A DNA stretch of 64,000 nucleotides. It comes from Vibrio aerogenes (GTDB taxonomy: Bacteria > Pseudomonadota > Gammaproteobacteria > Enterobacterales > Vibrionaceae). A program made the translations under genes and the position numbers. The notes below the pieces were generated by a model. That model had not been told where the DNA came from, searched no databases, and was given only the letters and a program-made list of their open reading frames with translations. Of this stretch, positions 30,940 through 39,434 are shown one piece after another (positions within the stretch are counted from its first letter, which is position 1; the number at the start of each line of letters is the position of its first letter). The stretch covers positions 1,860,001-1,924,000 of the forward strand of contig NZ_AP024861.1 of NCBI RefSeq assembly GCF_024346755.1. The letters are read 5' to 3'.

Positions 30940-30970
30940 GACAAGGTCACTTTTAGCCTTGTCCTTTTTT
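30940..30970 (+). terminator. Terminator of rlmL
   Basis: Stem GACAAGG / CCTTGTC with a 10-base loop, then CTTTTTT. The left arm overlaps a near-match to matS (30938-30950), which is not counted as a site. Confidence 0.65.
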
Positions 30971-31001
30971 AACTTAAAGTTTTTTGGTTGAATATAAAAA
31001 T

Positions 31002-32939
31002 ATGGCACTTGTTACAATTCATAACGGTTATTTAGCTTTTGGTGATCATCCATTACTTGATCATGTTGATTTTGCACTTCAGGAAAATGAGAGAGTTTGT
31101 TTAGTCGGACGAAATGGTGCAGGAAAGTCAACGTTATTAAAAGTTCTGGATGGCAGCATTTTACTTGATGACGGGAAATTAACCGTCACACAAGACGTTG
31201 TTGTTTCCCGTCTGGAACAGGATCCGCCAAGAGATCAGGCTGGCAATGTGTTTGACTATGTTTCTGGTGGCCTGGCGGAGGTTGGTGCTGGGTTAAAGCA
31301 ATATCAGGCACTTTTATCGCTGGTTGAACAGGAACCAACTGAGTTAAACATCACTAAATTATCTAAAGTTCAGGAGCAGCTGGATCATCTTGGCGCCTGG
31401 CGTTTCGAAGATCGAATCAAAAATGTTCTGACGTCACTGAAGCTGAATGGGGAAATGCTCCTGTCTGACTTATCCGGTGGCTGGCAGAGAAAAGCAGCGT
31501 TGGCCAGAGCACTGGTATCAGGCCCGGATGTCTTGCTGCTTGATGAGCCAACAAACCATCTGGATGTAACAACGATCGAATGGCTGGAGGGATTCTTAAA
31601 AGACTTTAAGGGTTCTATCGTATTTATTTCCCATGACCGCAGTTTTATACAGACTATGTCGACCCGGATTATTGATTTGGATCGTGGTCGCGTCGCCTCT
31701 TTTCCGGGGAATTATGAAAACTATCTGACTGAAAAAGAAGAGCTGCTTCGGGTTGAAGAACAGCAAAATGCCGAGTTTGACAAAAAGCTGGCACAGGAAG
31801 AAGTGTGGATTCGCCAGGGAATCAAAGCGCGCCGGACGCGGAATGAAGGCCGGGTACGGGCACTGAAAAAACTCCGTCAGGAGCGGAGCGAGAGACGGGA
31901 AGTGCAGGGCAAGGTCAATATTCAGGTTGATGATACAGTCCGGTCCGGGAAAATTGTTTTTGAAGCTGAAAACCTTTGTTATGAGATTGATGGAAACAGA
32001 ATTATCGAGAATTTCAGCTTTAATGTGATGCGGGGAGACAGGATTGCATTTATTGGTCCGAATGGGTCCGGTAAGAGTACGCTGCTGAAGCTGTTACTGG
32101 GAGAAATCACGCCAACAAGTGGACGTTTACACTGTGGAACTAAGCTGGAAGTGGCTTATTTTGATCAGTATCGGGAAAAGTTAGATCCTGAAAAAACCGT
32201 CATCGATAACCTTGCTGACGGAAAGCAGGAAGTTATGATTGGCGGTCGTCAACGCCATGCTCTCAGTTATCTTCAGGACTTTCTGTTTTCTCCAAAGCGG
32301 GCCCGTACCCCGGTTAAAGCACTTTCGGGAGGAGAGAAGAACCGGCTTTTATTGGCAAGAATTCTGTTAAAATCAAATAATTTGCTGGTGCTTGATGAAC
32401 CAACGAATGATTTGGATATTGAAACGCTGGAACTTTTAGAAGATCTGCTTGCCAATTATCAGGGTACTTTGCTTCTTGTCAGTCACGATCGTCATTTTGT
32501 CGATAATACTGTGCTGACCAGCTGGATTTTTGAAGGTAACGGCCATATTGAAGAGTTTGTTGGTGGTTATCATGATGCGCAGCAGCAACGCCGGCAGGTT
32601 ATTGAGAGCAGGAAGGCTTTACAGCAATCAAAAGAGACTGAGGTAAAATCACCTGCTGCCGGGAAGAATCCAGGAAAGAATAGTGCGCCTAAAGATAGTA
32701 AATCCAGAAAGTTATCTTACAAGCTTCAACGGGAGCTGGAATCACTTCCGGAAAAGCTGGAGTCTTTAGAAGAAGAGATTGAAGTGTTACAGAATAAAGT
32801 CAATGACGCAGAATTTTTTGCTCAGGGAATAGAGTATACTCAGCCAGTTCTCGATCGCCTGAAAGAGGCTGAAAGTGAACTTGAATATGCTTTTGAACGT
32901 TGGGAAGAACTTGAAGAATTACAACAAGGCAGCAATTAA
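31002..32939 (+). CDS. uup: ABC-F ATPase Uup
   Basis: A 645-residue ABC-F protein with two ATPase domains and no membrane segments. First domain: Walker A GRNGAGKST near residue 37, signature LSGGWQRKAALARAL, Walker B VLLLDEPTNHLD. Second: GPNGSGKST near residue 350, signature LSGGEKNRLLLARIL, LLVLDEPTNDLD. The C-terminal 100 residues form a Lys/Glu-rich coiled coil (YKLQRELESLPEKLESLEEEIEVLQNKV), the DNA- or ribosome-binding tail of Uup that affects precise transposon excision and ribosome function. The ATG at 31002 begins the conserved MALVTIHN; an in-frame TTG at 30984 is rejected. It ends 2 bases before the DUF3466 gene. Confidence 0.94.
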   Translation: MALVTIHNGYLAFGDHPLLDHVDFALQENERVCLVGRNGAGKSTLLKVLDGSILLDDGKLTVTQDVVVSRLEQDPPRDQAGNVFDYVSGGLAEVGAGLKQYQALLSLVEQEPTELNITKLSKVQEQLDHLGAWRFEDRIKNVLTSLKLNGEMLLSDLSGGWQRKAALARALVSGPDVLLLDEPTNHLDVTTIEWLEGFLKDFKGSIVFISHDRSFIQTMSTRIIDLDRGRVASFPGNYENYLTEKEELLRVEEQQNAEFDKKLAQEEVWIRQGIKARRTRNEGRVRALKKLRQERSERREVQGKVNIQVDDTVRSGKIVFEAENLCYEIDGNRIIENFSFNVMRGDRIAFIGPNGSGKSTLLKLLLGEITPTSGRLHCGTKLEVAYFDQYREKLDPEKTVIDNLADGKQEVMIGGRQRHALSYLQDFLFSPKRARTPVKALSGGEKNRLLLARILLKSNNLLVLDEPTNDLDIETLELLEDLLANYQGTLLLVSHDRHFVDNTVLTSWIFEGNGHIEEFVGGYHDAQQQRRQVIESRKALQQSKETEVKSPAAGKNPGKNSAPKDSKSRKLSYKLQRELESLPEKLESLEEEIEVLQNKVNDAEFFAQGIEYTQPVLDRLKEAESELEYAFERWEELEELQQGSN

Positions 32940-32941
32940 TA

Positions 32942-34660
32942 ATGATACAGACGAATTTAAGAATCAAAACGTTAGCTTTTTCCATTTTTATTGCGACCAA
33001 CGCACACGCAAATTTATATCAGGTTGTGGAAGTAACACCTTCATGGATTACTGACAGCTACCAAAGTACATTTGGGGTTGCTGTTCAGCCTTCACAGGAT
33101 GATAGTGATGTTTCAACCAATCATAACAGTTGTTTTCTGACGTCATCTGTTGGTGGTACAGCATGTGATGATTTTGCAGTTGCCGGTGAAACTCGCTATC
33201 AAAAAACTATGGCAGGGCAGCCTGTTGACGGCATTCCTTTCCGGGAAGAGGCGCCATTTGGCATGGATAACTCATTCGTCTATGCACAGTCTCACAGTGA
33301 TCTTAAATCTTACTGTGTTTCTGAATTACTTTATGCGACATGTTCATCGTGGGCGGAAGTCCATTGGGATGAGTGGTATAAAGAGCTGAGTGGTGACACG
33401 ACACCAAACTCAGTCGCATTTATCAGCGATGACAGCTCTTTTTATGACAATTCCCAAAATATTGTCATTAACAGCTTAACTTCTGATCTTTCACCGGTAG
33501 GCATCGAAAGTTCTCTGGGTGACAGCCGCGCGACAACAAGTGCTTTAGCTCCTGTTTTACCGGCAGAAGACGGAAGCTTTGACAGATCCCGCGCCTGGAA
33601 AACTGATGGTACCTATACTGTTGGCAGCGTCTCTGAAAATTACACCAACGATAACGGTCAATATTACAGTTCAAAAGCTGCTTTGTGGGGAAGTGATGGT
33701 GCCGTCGTTCAGTTATCCTGGCCAAGTGGAAAGCAGGATGAAGATGAACGTCTGGCTCAGGGCAGTATGCGTGATTTTGTGGTTCAGGACGGTACTATTT
33801 ATGGTGTTGGGTACAATACCTACGATAGTGATAATAACTACATGAATGCAACTGTATTTAAAGTGAGTGAAAGCAACTATGCTGATGCTTCTCAGTGGAC
33901 TTCTACTATCGTGCAAAATACTCAGGCGAAGATGAGCGGTGATTATGTTTACAGTAATAGTGTTCTGACCGGTATTAACAAAAATCTGGTTGCAATTGGT
34001 GAAGCGAAACGTGCCGGAAGTCGTCCGTCAGGTGGGGCTGCTGCCAATCGTTTATTTATTGTTCCTGATGTGACAAGTACATCTCTGTCTGGTTCTTTCT
34101 TCTCGGATGATATTGAGTTTTCGGGCGCAGGTGGTCATGCCAGTGCTATCAATAACTATAATGAGATCGTGGGTCAGATCGATAATGAATCTGCCCGGGA
34201 GAAGGATGGTAAACCAAGGCGCAAACGTGCATTTATCTATCCTTACAACGGGAATGGCAGTGACACAGAGCGTATGGCTGTATTTGATAATCATGCCTGG
34301 TTATTGGATGACTTAACAAATGATGGCAGTGTGACGTCAAATAATAACCAGTATCGTATTTTGATTGCTTCAGATATAAACGATGCGGGAGTCATTGCGG
34401 CGACTGCGATTAAATGTGAAGGTGGATACAGTTCAACAACCCATGATGCATCATGTGGTGGCACAGAAACAACGGTGGCTGTCAAACTGGTTCCGGTCGA
34501 AGGTGCAACAAGTAGTGATATTCAGCAAAGAGGCTACGAAAATAACTCGACGGACAGGAGCGGGGCATCATTTGGGAGTATTGGGTTGTCATTCCTCGGT
34601 TATATTTTGTTCCGTCGCAGGAAGAATTTTGTAAAGAACAGGAACGAATCACAGATTTAA
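32942..34660 (+). CDS. DUF3466 family exported protein with GlyGly-CTERM-like tail
   Basis: A 572-residue protein with a signal peptide (MIQTNLRIKTLAFSIFIATN, cleavage near AHANLY), four cysteines in the N-terminal third, and repeats of the type seen in extracellular DUF3466/HAF-like proteins: short blocks about changing states (AINNYNEIVGQI, ASDINDAGVIAATAI). The C-terminus (from residue 540) is a small-residue stretch SGASFGSIG, a short hydrophobic helix and an RRRK cluster, the three-part layout of rhombosortase (GlyGly-CTERM) substrates in Vibrio and Shewanella that leave by the type II pathway. It starts 2 bases after the uup stop, so the two are cotranscribed. Function unknown. Confidence 0.8.
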   Translation: MIQTNLRIKTLAFSIFIATNAHANLYQVVEVTPSWITDSYQSTFGVAVQPSQDDSDVSTNHNSCFLTSSVGGTACDDFAVAGETRYQKTMAGQPVDGIPFREEAPFGMDNSFVYAQSHSDLKSYCVSELLYATCSSWAEVHWDEWYKELSGDTTPNSVAFISDDSSFYDNSQNIVINSLTSDLSPVGIESSLGDSRATTSALAPVLPAEDGSFDRSRAWKTDGTYTVGSVSENYTNDNGQYYSSKAALWGSDGAVVQLSWPSGKQDEDERLAQGSMRDFVVQDGTIYGVGYNTYDSDNNYMNATVFKVSESNYADASQWTSTIVQNTQAKMSGDYVYSNSVLTGINKNLVAIGEAKRAGSRPSGGAAANRLFIVPDVTSTSLSGSFFSDDIEFSGAGGHASAINNYNEIVGQIDNESAREKDGKPRRKRAFIYPYNGNGSDTERMAVFDNHAWLLDDLTNDGSVTSNNNQYRILIASDINDAGVIAATAIKCEGGYSSTTHDASCGGTETTVAVKLVPVEGATSSDIQQRGYENNSTDRSGASFGSIGLSFLGYILFRRRKNFVKNRNESQI

Positions 34661-34787
34661 TATTGATGATTTTTTGTACTTGAGTCCTGCTCAGATTTGA
34701 GCGATGCTTAATGATGTGGTCATAAAAAAACCACATAAATGTAATAGTTGTCATTGGATAAAATAGCGACTGTATGAGGACTCAAGT

Positions 34788-34961
34788 ATGAAGAGACAAA
34801 AGCGGGATCGCCTCGAGAGAGCACAGTCTCAGGGATATAAAGCTGGTTTAAATGGACGCTCTGTTGAGCAATGCCCGTATCAGCAGATGGAAGTTCGCTC
34901 CTATTGGATGGGAGGATGGCGAGAAGCCAGAGAAGATAAAAATCTAGGTCTCTATAAATAA
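34788..34961 (+). CDS. rmf: Ribosome modulation factor RMF
   Basis: A 57-residue protein starting MKRQKRDRLERAQSQGYKAG and ending WREAREDKNLGLYK, clearly RMF. It binds the 30S subunit in stationary phase and drives 70S pairing into inactive 100S dimers. Also visible is the conserved block GLNGRSVEQCPYQ...WMGGWREAR. A TGAGGA ribosome site precedes the ATG by about 9 bases, and a strong terminator follows. It lies next to fabA as in E. coli. It is short and easily missed in automatic calls. Confidence 0.95.
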   Translation: MKRQKRDRLERAQSQGYKAGLNGRSVEQCPYQQMEVRSYWMGGWREAREDKNLGLYK

Positions 34962-34985
34962 TATTATCATGTCACATACATTTAC

Positions 34986-35010
34986 AGCCCCTCAAACAGG
35001 GGCTTTTTTA
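34986..35010 (+). terminator. Terminator of rmf
   Basis: A 7-bp stem AGCCCCT / AGGGGCT with a 5-base loop followed by a T-run. Confidence 0.85.
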
Positions 35011-35051
35011 TATACATACACCCTAATGCACTATAACTAATTATTTATGTT

Positions 35052-35079
35052 GAAAATAAACGACTCTGGTAAGAGTCGT
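35052..35079 (-). terminator. Probable terminator of fabA
   Basis: Stem ACGACTC / GAGTCGT (35060-35066 and 35073-35079). On the minus strand it is followed by TTTATTTTC, a moderate T-run, about 70 bases after the fabA stop. Confidence 0.6.
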
Positions 35080-35151
35080 CTTAAAATTATGACTATCAAA
35101 CACATTCAACAATCTGCAGAGAGAAGGGCAACAATAACCTGTTTTCCATAT

Positions 35152-35670
35152 TCAGAATGTTGAAGTATCCTGGAAAAGGCCAACCTTCAGATCTTTTGCT
35201 GAATAGATTTGTTTTCCATCGACTAATACACGTCCATCCGCTAATCCCATGACCAGCTTACGGTTAACAACCCGCTTCATGTGAATTTCATAGGTGACTT
35301 TTTTGGCTGTTGGCAAAACTTGTCCGGTAAATTTGACTTCACCAACACCTAATGCACGGCCTTTCCCTTTTCCGCCAACCCAGCCAAGGAAGAAACCGAC
35401 AAGTTGCCACATTGCATCTAATCCTAAACATCCTGGCATCACAGGATCTCCGGGGAAGTGACAATCAAAAAACCACAAATCAGGAGTAATATCTAATTCA
35501 GCTAAAATTAAACCCTTACCAAAATCACCTTCTGTTTCGGACATTTTTGTCACGCGATCCATCATTAACATATTCGGCGCAGGTAACTGTGGATACCCCG
35601 GACCAAACAGCTCCCCACGGCTGGAAGCTAAAAGTTCATCGTATGTGTAAGATTCTCGTTTATTTTGCAT
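35152..35670 (-). CDS. fabA: 3-hydroxydecanoyl-ACP dehydratase/isomerase FabA
   Basis: A 172-residue dehydratase-isomerase that makes the first cis double bond for unsaturated fatty acids at the C10 stage. The hot-dog fold has catalytic H71 in [21 protein letters not shown] and D85 in the same block, as in E. coli (H70, D84). The ORF has the standard 172 residues. Upstream on the same strand is a promoter with FadR and FabR operators lying in the gap and the end of ycbZ, so control follows the classical activator (FadR) and repressor (FabR) scheme. Confidence 0.97.
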   Translation of the reverse strand: MQNKRESYTYDELLASSRGELFGPGYPQLPAPNMLMMDRVTKMSETEGDFGKGLILAELDITPDLWFFDCHFPGDPVMPGCLGLDAMWQLVGFFLGWVGGKGKGRALGVGEVKFTGQVLPTAKKVTYEIHMKRVVNRKLVMGLADGRVLVDGKQIYSAKDLKVGLFQDTSTF

Positions 35671-35700
35671 TATCTGATTACTCCAAAATTCTGTAGTTGC

Positions 35701-35729
35701 ATCTTAGTGAACACGTGTACGCTAAACAA
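35701..35729 (-). promoter_or_regulatory. fabA promoter (-35 TTGTTT, -10 TAAGAT)
   Basis: On the minus strand TTGTTT (35724-35729) and TAAGAT (35701-35706) are separated by exactly 17 bases. The FabR palindrome fills the spacer and the FadR site overlaps and precedes the -35 box, matching the layout known for E. coli fabA. Confidence 0.75.
35706..35723. promoter_or_regulatory. FabR operator of fabA
   Basis: AGTGAACACGTGTACGCT is an imperfect 18-bp palindrome very close to the FabR site of E. coli fabA (AGCGTACA..TGTTCGCT). It lies between the -35 and -10 boxes, as expected for repression by FabR. Confidence 0.8.
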
Positions 35730-35741
35730 GTCCGATCAGTC
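35725..35741. promoter_or_regulatory. FadR operator of fabA
   Basis: AACAAGTCCGATCAGTC matches the FadR consensus AACTGGTCNGACCAGTT at the key core and closely resembles the E. coli fabA FadR site. It covers the -35 region, where FadR activates. Its left end is in the gap and its right end overlaps the ycbZ stop codon. Confidence 0.78.
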
Positions 35742-37394
35742 AAAATTGAACTTATTTCTTATCCGTTCCCAAATTGTTTCTGTATGTTCATTGCGATCAA
35801 ATTCATCAATTCGGGTGGCAATCTTTCCGATCACACTTTCATTGTCTTTATCATCCCTGAAAGGTTTTCCCATTAAAATCGGAATTGCTTCGTCAACTGT
35901 TGAAACCGGCCATATGTGAAACTGTTCAGACTGAATGTCAGAGATGATTGTGTGGTGCAATGCCAGATTGTTTAAATTTGTTTTCGGTAAAATCACACCC
36001 TGCTTACCAGTTAATCCGTGGTGTTTACATACCCGGTAAAAGCCTTCAATTTTTTCATTCAGTCCACCTACAGCCTGAACCCGTCCAAACTGATCAACCG
36101 CTCCCGTGACCGCAATTTGTTGATCAATCGGAATGCCGGACAGGGCACTGACCAATGAACAAACTTCTGCAAGAGACGCACTGTCGCCATCGACTTCACT
36201 ATAGGATTGTTCAAATACGATGGAAGCCGAGTAGGGTAAAGGAGCATTTAATTCCAGAGCACTGCTTACAAAAGCTTGCATAATCATCATCCCTTTGGCG
36301 TGCAGATTACCACCAAGATCCACTTTGCGTTCAACGTCGCTGATGTCTCCGTCACCAAAGTGCACAACGCAGGATATTCTTGCCGGTTCTCCATAAGAAA
36401 TAGGATGTCCGGCAATATCTATCACTGTTAACCCGTTGACCTGACCGACTTGCCGGCCCCGGGTTTCAATCAAAACCTGCCCATTGAGTATATCGTCACA
36501 AGCCCTTTCTGGCAGATAGCTTTCCCGGTAGTAGCGGCAGTCCAGAGCTTGCTGAATATGTTCTGAATGAATGGTTTGATGCCCTGATTCTAAAGCCGCT
36601 TCTTCAAGAAGTGATTGATGCCAGAAAGGACACAATGGAATATGGAGCTGGTCTTCAGTCTGGTAACGAATGCCTGATGTTAAAAGCAGTTTTATCGCAT
36701 CAGAAGAGAGAGCCGGGAGTTGATAGAACTGGCACAACCACTTCAGATATTTCAGATAATTACTAATATTTTCAGCATTGACCCTTAAATCAAATTCTAT
36801 TTCACCAAACAGGGATAAATCACTGCGAATATCTTCATCAATGCTATCAATCTCTGCCAGTTGTTCTCTGTCACCCACAATAATAAGTTTAATATCATAT
36901 GCTTTACTCCATTCATATTGCAGTGGAGATTTTTCATCGCAGTTTAAGGCCGTGATTTTCTCACCAAATAGCGCACCTTTCAGCAAAGGCCAGTACCTTT
37001 GGTTGGCAATTAACCAGTTTGGGGAAATCACGATATATCCGCCATCCGCTTTATCAAGCAAGCCTGGTATTTCACTGACTACATGGCCATTCTCAGCTTT
37101 AATCGTCGGAAAGAGCGTCGTTTTTTCAAGAGATTCTGTAGAGATGACAGGAACATCATCTCCGGTAAACGATTGTAATTTCGTACAGATCATTCGACGA
37201 TACACAGAATTATCCGGCGCATGAATCAGCAGGATTTTCGTCAGGCCTTTCAGTTCGCTAAATCGTTTAAGAACAGCCTGAACACGGGGTTGAACAGACA
37301 ATAAATCAGCAGGAAGAACAGCATTATACTGAGCAAACTGCTCATCATATGTATCGAACTGCGGTGTGACATGGCGCCAGATATCTTTGGTCAT
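35736..37394 (-). CDS. ycbZ: Lon-like protease without a working ATPase (YcbZ/LonB-like)
   Basis: A 552-residue Lon-family protein. The C-terminal protease domain is intact: S405 in DGDSASLAEV and K448 in NEKIEGF are 43 residues apart, the same spacing as the serine-lysine dyad of E. coli Lon. The N-terminal region (RFSELKGLTKILLIHAPDNSVYRRMI) occupies the AAA+ place, but I see no Walker A GxxGxGKT motif, typical of YcbZ-type proteins. Its role is not established. The ATG at 37394 is chosen over a TTG two codons earlier. It lies between fabA and divergent matP as in enterobacteria. Confidence 0.88.
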   Translation of the reverse strand: MTKDIWRHVTPQFDTYDEQFAQYNAVLPADLLSVQPRVQAVLKRFSELKGLTKILLIHAPDNSVYRRMICTKLQSFTGDDVPVISTESLEKTTLFPTIKAENGHVVSEIPGLLDKADGGYIVISPNWLIANQRYWPLLKGALFGEKITALNCDEKSPLQYEWSKAYDIKLIIVGDREQLAEIDSIDEDIRSDLSLFGEIEFDLRVNAENISNYLKYLKWLCQFYQLPALSSDAIKLLLTSGIRYQTEDQLHIPLCPFWHQSLLEEAALESGHQTIHSEHIQQALDCRYYRESYLPERACDDILNGQVLIETRGRQVGQVNGLTVIDIAGHPISYGEPARISCVVHFGDGDISDVERKVDLGGNLHAKGMMIMQAFVSSALELNAPLPYSASIVFEQSYSEVDGDSASLAEVCSLVSALSGIPIDQQIAVTGAVDQFGRVQAVGGLNEKIEGFYRVCKHHGLTGKQGVILPKTNLNNLALHHTIISDIQSEQFHIWPVSTVDEAIPILMGKPFRDDKDNESVIGKIATRIDEFDRNEHTETIWERIRNKFNFD

Positions 37395-37553
37395 CTTCAA
37401 GTAAAATCTGTATTTTTAAAGGTTTTCGATTATATAAGAATATAAAGCATGCTGAAATCAGAGAATGGATAAATACTGATTTGAAGTTAAGTAATTTATG
37501 AGTTACGCTGTAACTATATGCTTTTTAATGATGGATAACAGGTAGATAATGTC

Positions 37554-38003
37554 ATGAAGTACCAACAACTCGAAAATCTGGAATGTGGATGGAAATGGCA
37601 ATATCTGGTGAACCGCTGGAAAGATGGTACTCAGATTACGAAGTATGTTGATACGAGTGAAATTGATCATGCTGTATCGTTATTAAAAGAGATTGAGCAT
37701 GAGCCGGTGCGGGTACTTGAATGGATCGAGAACCATATGTCTCCGGAGCTGGAAAATAAGCTCAAGCAAGCTATCAGGGCTAAAAGAAAGCGGCATTACA
37801 ATGCAGAGCAGATTCACACCAGGAAGAAATCAATTGATCTCGATTATCGGGTTTGGGAGAAGCTTTCATACAGAGCGAATGAGTTAGGCTGTACATTATC
37901 TGACGCTATCGAATATCTGCTGTCTGAAGCATCGAAAACTGAAAAAGCAAACCAGAAAGTCAGCACTCTTAAAGAGGATTTAAATCGCTTACTTTCTGAT
38001 TAA
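37554..38003 (+). CDS. matP: Macrodomain Ter protein MatP
   Basis: A 149-residue MatP. It binds matS sites, compacts the terminus region and links it to the division ring via ZapB. Conserved blocks: MKYQQLENLECGWKWQYLVNRWKDG at the N-terminus, KRKRHYNAEQIHTRKKSIDLDYRVWEKLSYRANELGCTLSDAIEYLL (ribbon-helix-helix DNA binding) and a C-terminal coiled coil used for tetramer bridging. Five perfect matS motifs occur in the same 64 kb. It is divergent from ycbZ and about 380 bases from dif. Confidence 0.96.
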   Translation: MKYQQLENLECGWKWQYLVNRWKDGTQITKYVDTSEIDHAVSLLKEIEHEPVRVLEWIENHMSPELENKLKQAIRAKRKRHYNAEQIHTRKKSIDLDYRVWEKLSYRANELGCTLSDAIEYLLSEASKTEKANQKVSTLKEDLNRLLSD

Positions 38004-38029
38004 ACTCAACGTTAGTAAGGGTAACATTT

Positions 38030-38341
38030 ATGATCTATGTAATTATTTCAGCTGCCTTGGTTATTTTCTGGCTTTTAGTGGTCGATCGACCCGTTCTTTA
38101 TATTCAGTTCAAAGATCATGAACTGGCTAAAGTGAAAGGCCATTTGCCACCGGCCTTGAAACACAATCTCTCAGAAATTTGTGCAAGTACAGATTTCAGC
38201 GGCAGTATGAAAGCTTACCAACGTAGCGAAAGGATTAAATTAGTTTTTTCATCTTCAGTTCCTAAGAGCGTCCAGCAAAGAATCCGAAACGTATTTCCAT
38301 TCAATAGCTTTAACGACAAAACAGCCAAAAAGAGAGCCTGA
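38030..38341 (+). CDS. DUF3634 family membrane-anchored protein
   Basis: A 103-residue protein with an N-terminal membrane helix (MIYVIISAALVIFWLLVV) and a small cytoplasmic domain (PVLYIQFKDHELAKVKGHLPPALKHNLSEIC...RIKLVFSSSVPKSVQQRIRNVFPF). The motif order fits DUF3634, a family seen mainly in Vibrionaceae beside matP. It begins 26 bases after matP and is probably in the same transcript. Function unknown. Confidence 0.7.
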   Translation: MIYVIISAALVIFWLLVVDRPVLYIQFKDHELAKVKGHLPPALKHNLSEICASTDFSGSMKAYQRSERIKLVFSSSVPKSVQQRIRNVFPFNSFNDKTAKKRA

Positions 38342-38378
38342 TAGAGTCAGAACATGTCCTGTATGGATTGCATACATT

Positions 38379-38406
38379 AGTTCGCATTATGTATATTATG
38401 TTAAAT
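38379..38406 (+). other. dif: dif site for XerCD chromosome dimer resolution
   Basis: A 28-bp site with XerC arm AGTTCGCATTA, central TGTATA and XerD arm TTATGTTAAAT. The centre and XerD arm are identical to E. coli dif and the XerC arm has 8 of 11 matches. Location between matP and the point where gene orientation flips strongly supports the call. This marks the end of replication. Confidence 0.93.
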
Positions 38407-38442
38407 AGTGAGTTATAAGAGCCCAACTCTAAAAAACGTTTA

Positions 38443-38477
38443 CGTAAAAACCCCGCTATGAATTTACGGGGTTTTTT
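38443..38477. terminator. Terminator between dif and the lipoprotein gene
   Basis: Stem AACCCCG / CGGGGTT (around 38447 and 38466) followed by six T residues on the plus strand and preceded by A residues, so it can work both for the DUF3634 transcript and for the leftward lipoprotein gene. Confidence 0.75.
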
Positions 38478-38494
38478 GCTGTTACGATATATTA

Positions 38495-39232
38495 TTAGTT
38501 GATTGCGATGTGACCCCATATGATGGAATGTTGGCTGTTCATGACACTGGCTAAATAGTCATGATTATTGTTATTGACCGTGATTAATACGCCGTCTTCA
38601 TATTCTCCATCATAGGATGAATCATTACAGTTACTTGCTTCGATATCTGTCAGATTGAAATATGAGTCGTTGCGTGTGAGTGTTGCTGATACCTGACAAT
38701 CGCCATTGATTGTTAGTGGGCCGGAAGTATTGATTGTCCAGACCGTGCCCGTATCCGAATCTGTGTAGGTTCCGGCAATTTGAGTCAACGATTCGGAGCT
38801 ATTCCCCTTTTTATTGAATGAATATATAAGATCTGAGCCATTGAATGTTCCGGTCAATATTGCAGCCGTATCTGTAAATGCAGCGGTCAGCTTTGTTGAG
38901 GTGCTGGAGATGAATTGATTCGCATCGGAGTAAATCAATCCCTTGGTTATATAAGTATTGTTATTGTCAGCGCTGCCTGATGTCGTTAGATAGACATCTT
39001 TTCCTGCTACATCGCCAACAATTAAACTATGGCTCTTACGATTGCTGTCAACAAGCATAAAAGCAAAATCATCCGTATTCACATAAATACCATTATGCTT
39101 AGAGAAACCTGATACTGATGTCGAAGAAGATGATGATGAAGAGCTTGTTGTTTCATCATCATCCTGATTACCGCAGGCGGTCAACAAAACAGAAGATAAA
39201 ATACAAACACTAACACCTAAAAGTATTTTCAT
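38495..39232 (-). CDS. Unknown lipoprotein with poly-serine linker
   Basis: A 245-residue predicted lipoprotein: signal sequence MKILLGVSVCILSSVL followed by the lipobox LTAC, so acylation at C20 is expected. Then comes an acidic QDDDE stretch and a serine run of about 10 residues acting as a flexible linker. The rest is beta-rich with no family I recognise (GIYVNTDDFAFMLVDSNRKSHSLIVGDVAGKDVYL; QIAGTYTDSDTGTVWTINTSG; C-terminal VNNNNHDYLASVMNSQHSIIWGHIAI). It is the first gene right of dif and lies downstream of the eCIS cluster on the same strand, but a 202-base gap separates them, so cotranscription is doubtful. Confidence 0.75.
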   Translation of the reverse strand: MKILLGVSVCILSSVLLTACGNQDDDETTSSSSSSSSTSVSGFSKHNGIYVNTDDFAFMLVDSNRKSHSLIVGDVAGKDVYLTTSGSADNNNTYITKGLIYSDANQFISSTSTKLTAAFTDTAAILTGTFNGSDLIYSFNKKGNSSESLTQIAGTYTDSDTGTVWTINTSGPLTINGDCQVSATLTRNDSYFNLTDIEASNCNDSSYDGEYEDGVLITVNNNNHDYLASVMNSQHSIIWGHIAIN

Positions 39233-39434
39233 TATCTATTCCTTTTTTAATTTTATAATTGTCAGATTGCGTTATAGCGTGACAACTATACTTATCTCGA
39301 TCTATTCAGCAAGCGATTCAATTAAAAATTTCACGCTTTCAGAAAAGGAGGCTTTCTCCCGGCGGACCGGGAACAACAAAGCCTGAAGGCAGGAGAAATG
39401 AAAGGAATTTAAGGCAGGAAAACTTTGATTAATA

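Noticed and set aside
30938..30950. matS-like GTGACAAGGTCAC
   Set aside because: One mismatch at the required pyrimidine position, and it overlaps the rlmL terminator stem, which explains its symmetry.
39357..39372. TCCCGG / CCGGGA hairpin after the holin-like gene as operon terminator
   Set aside because: The T-run on the minus strand is too far from the stem for a convincing intrinsic terminator.
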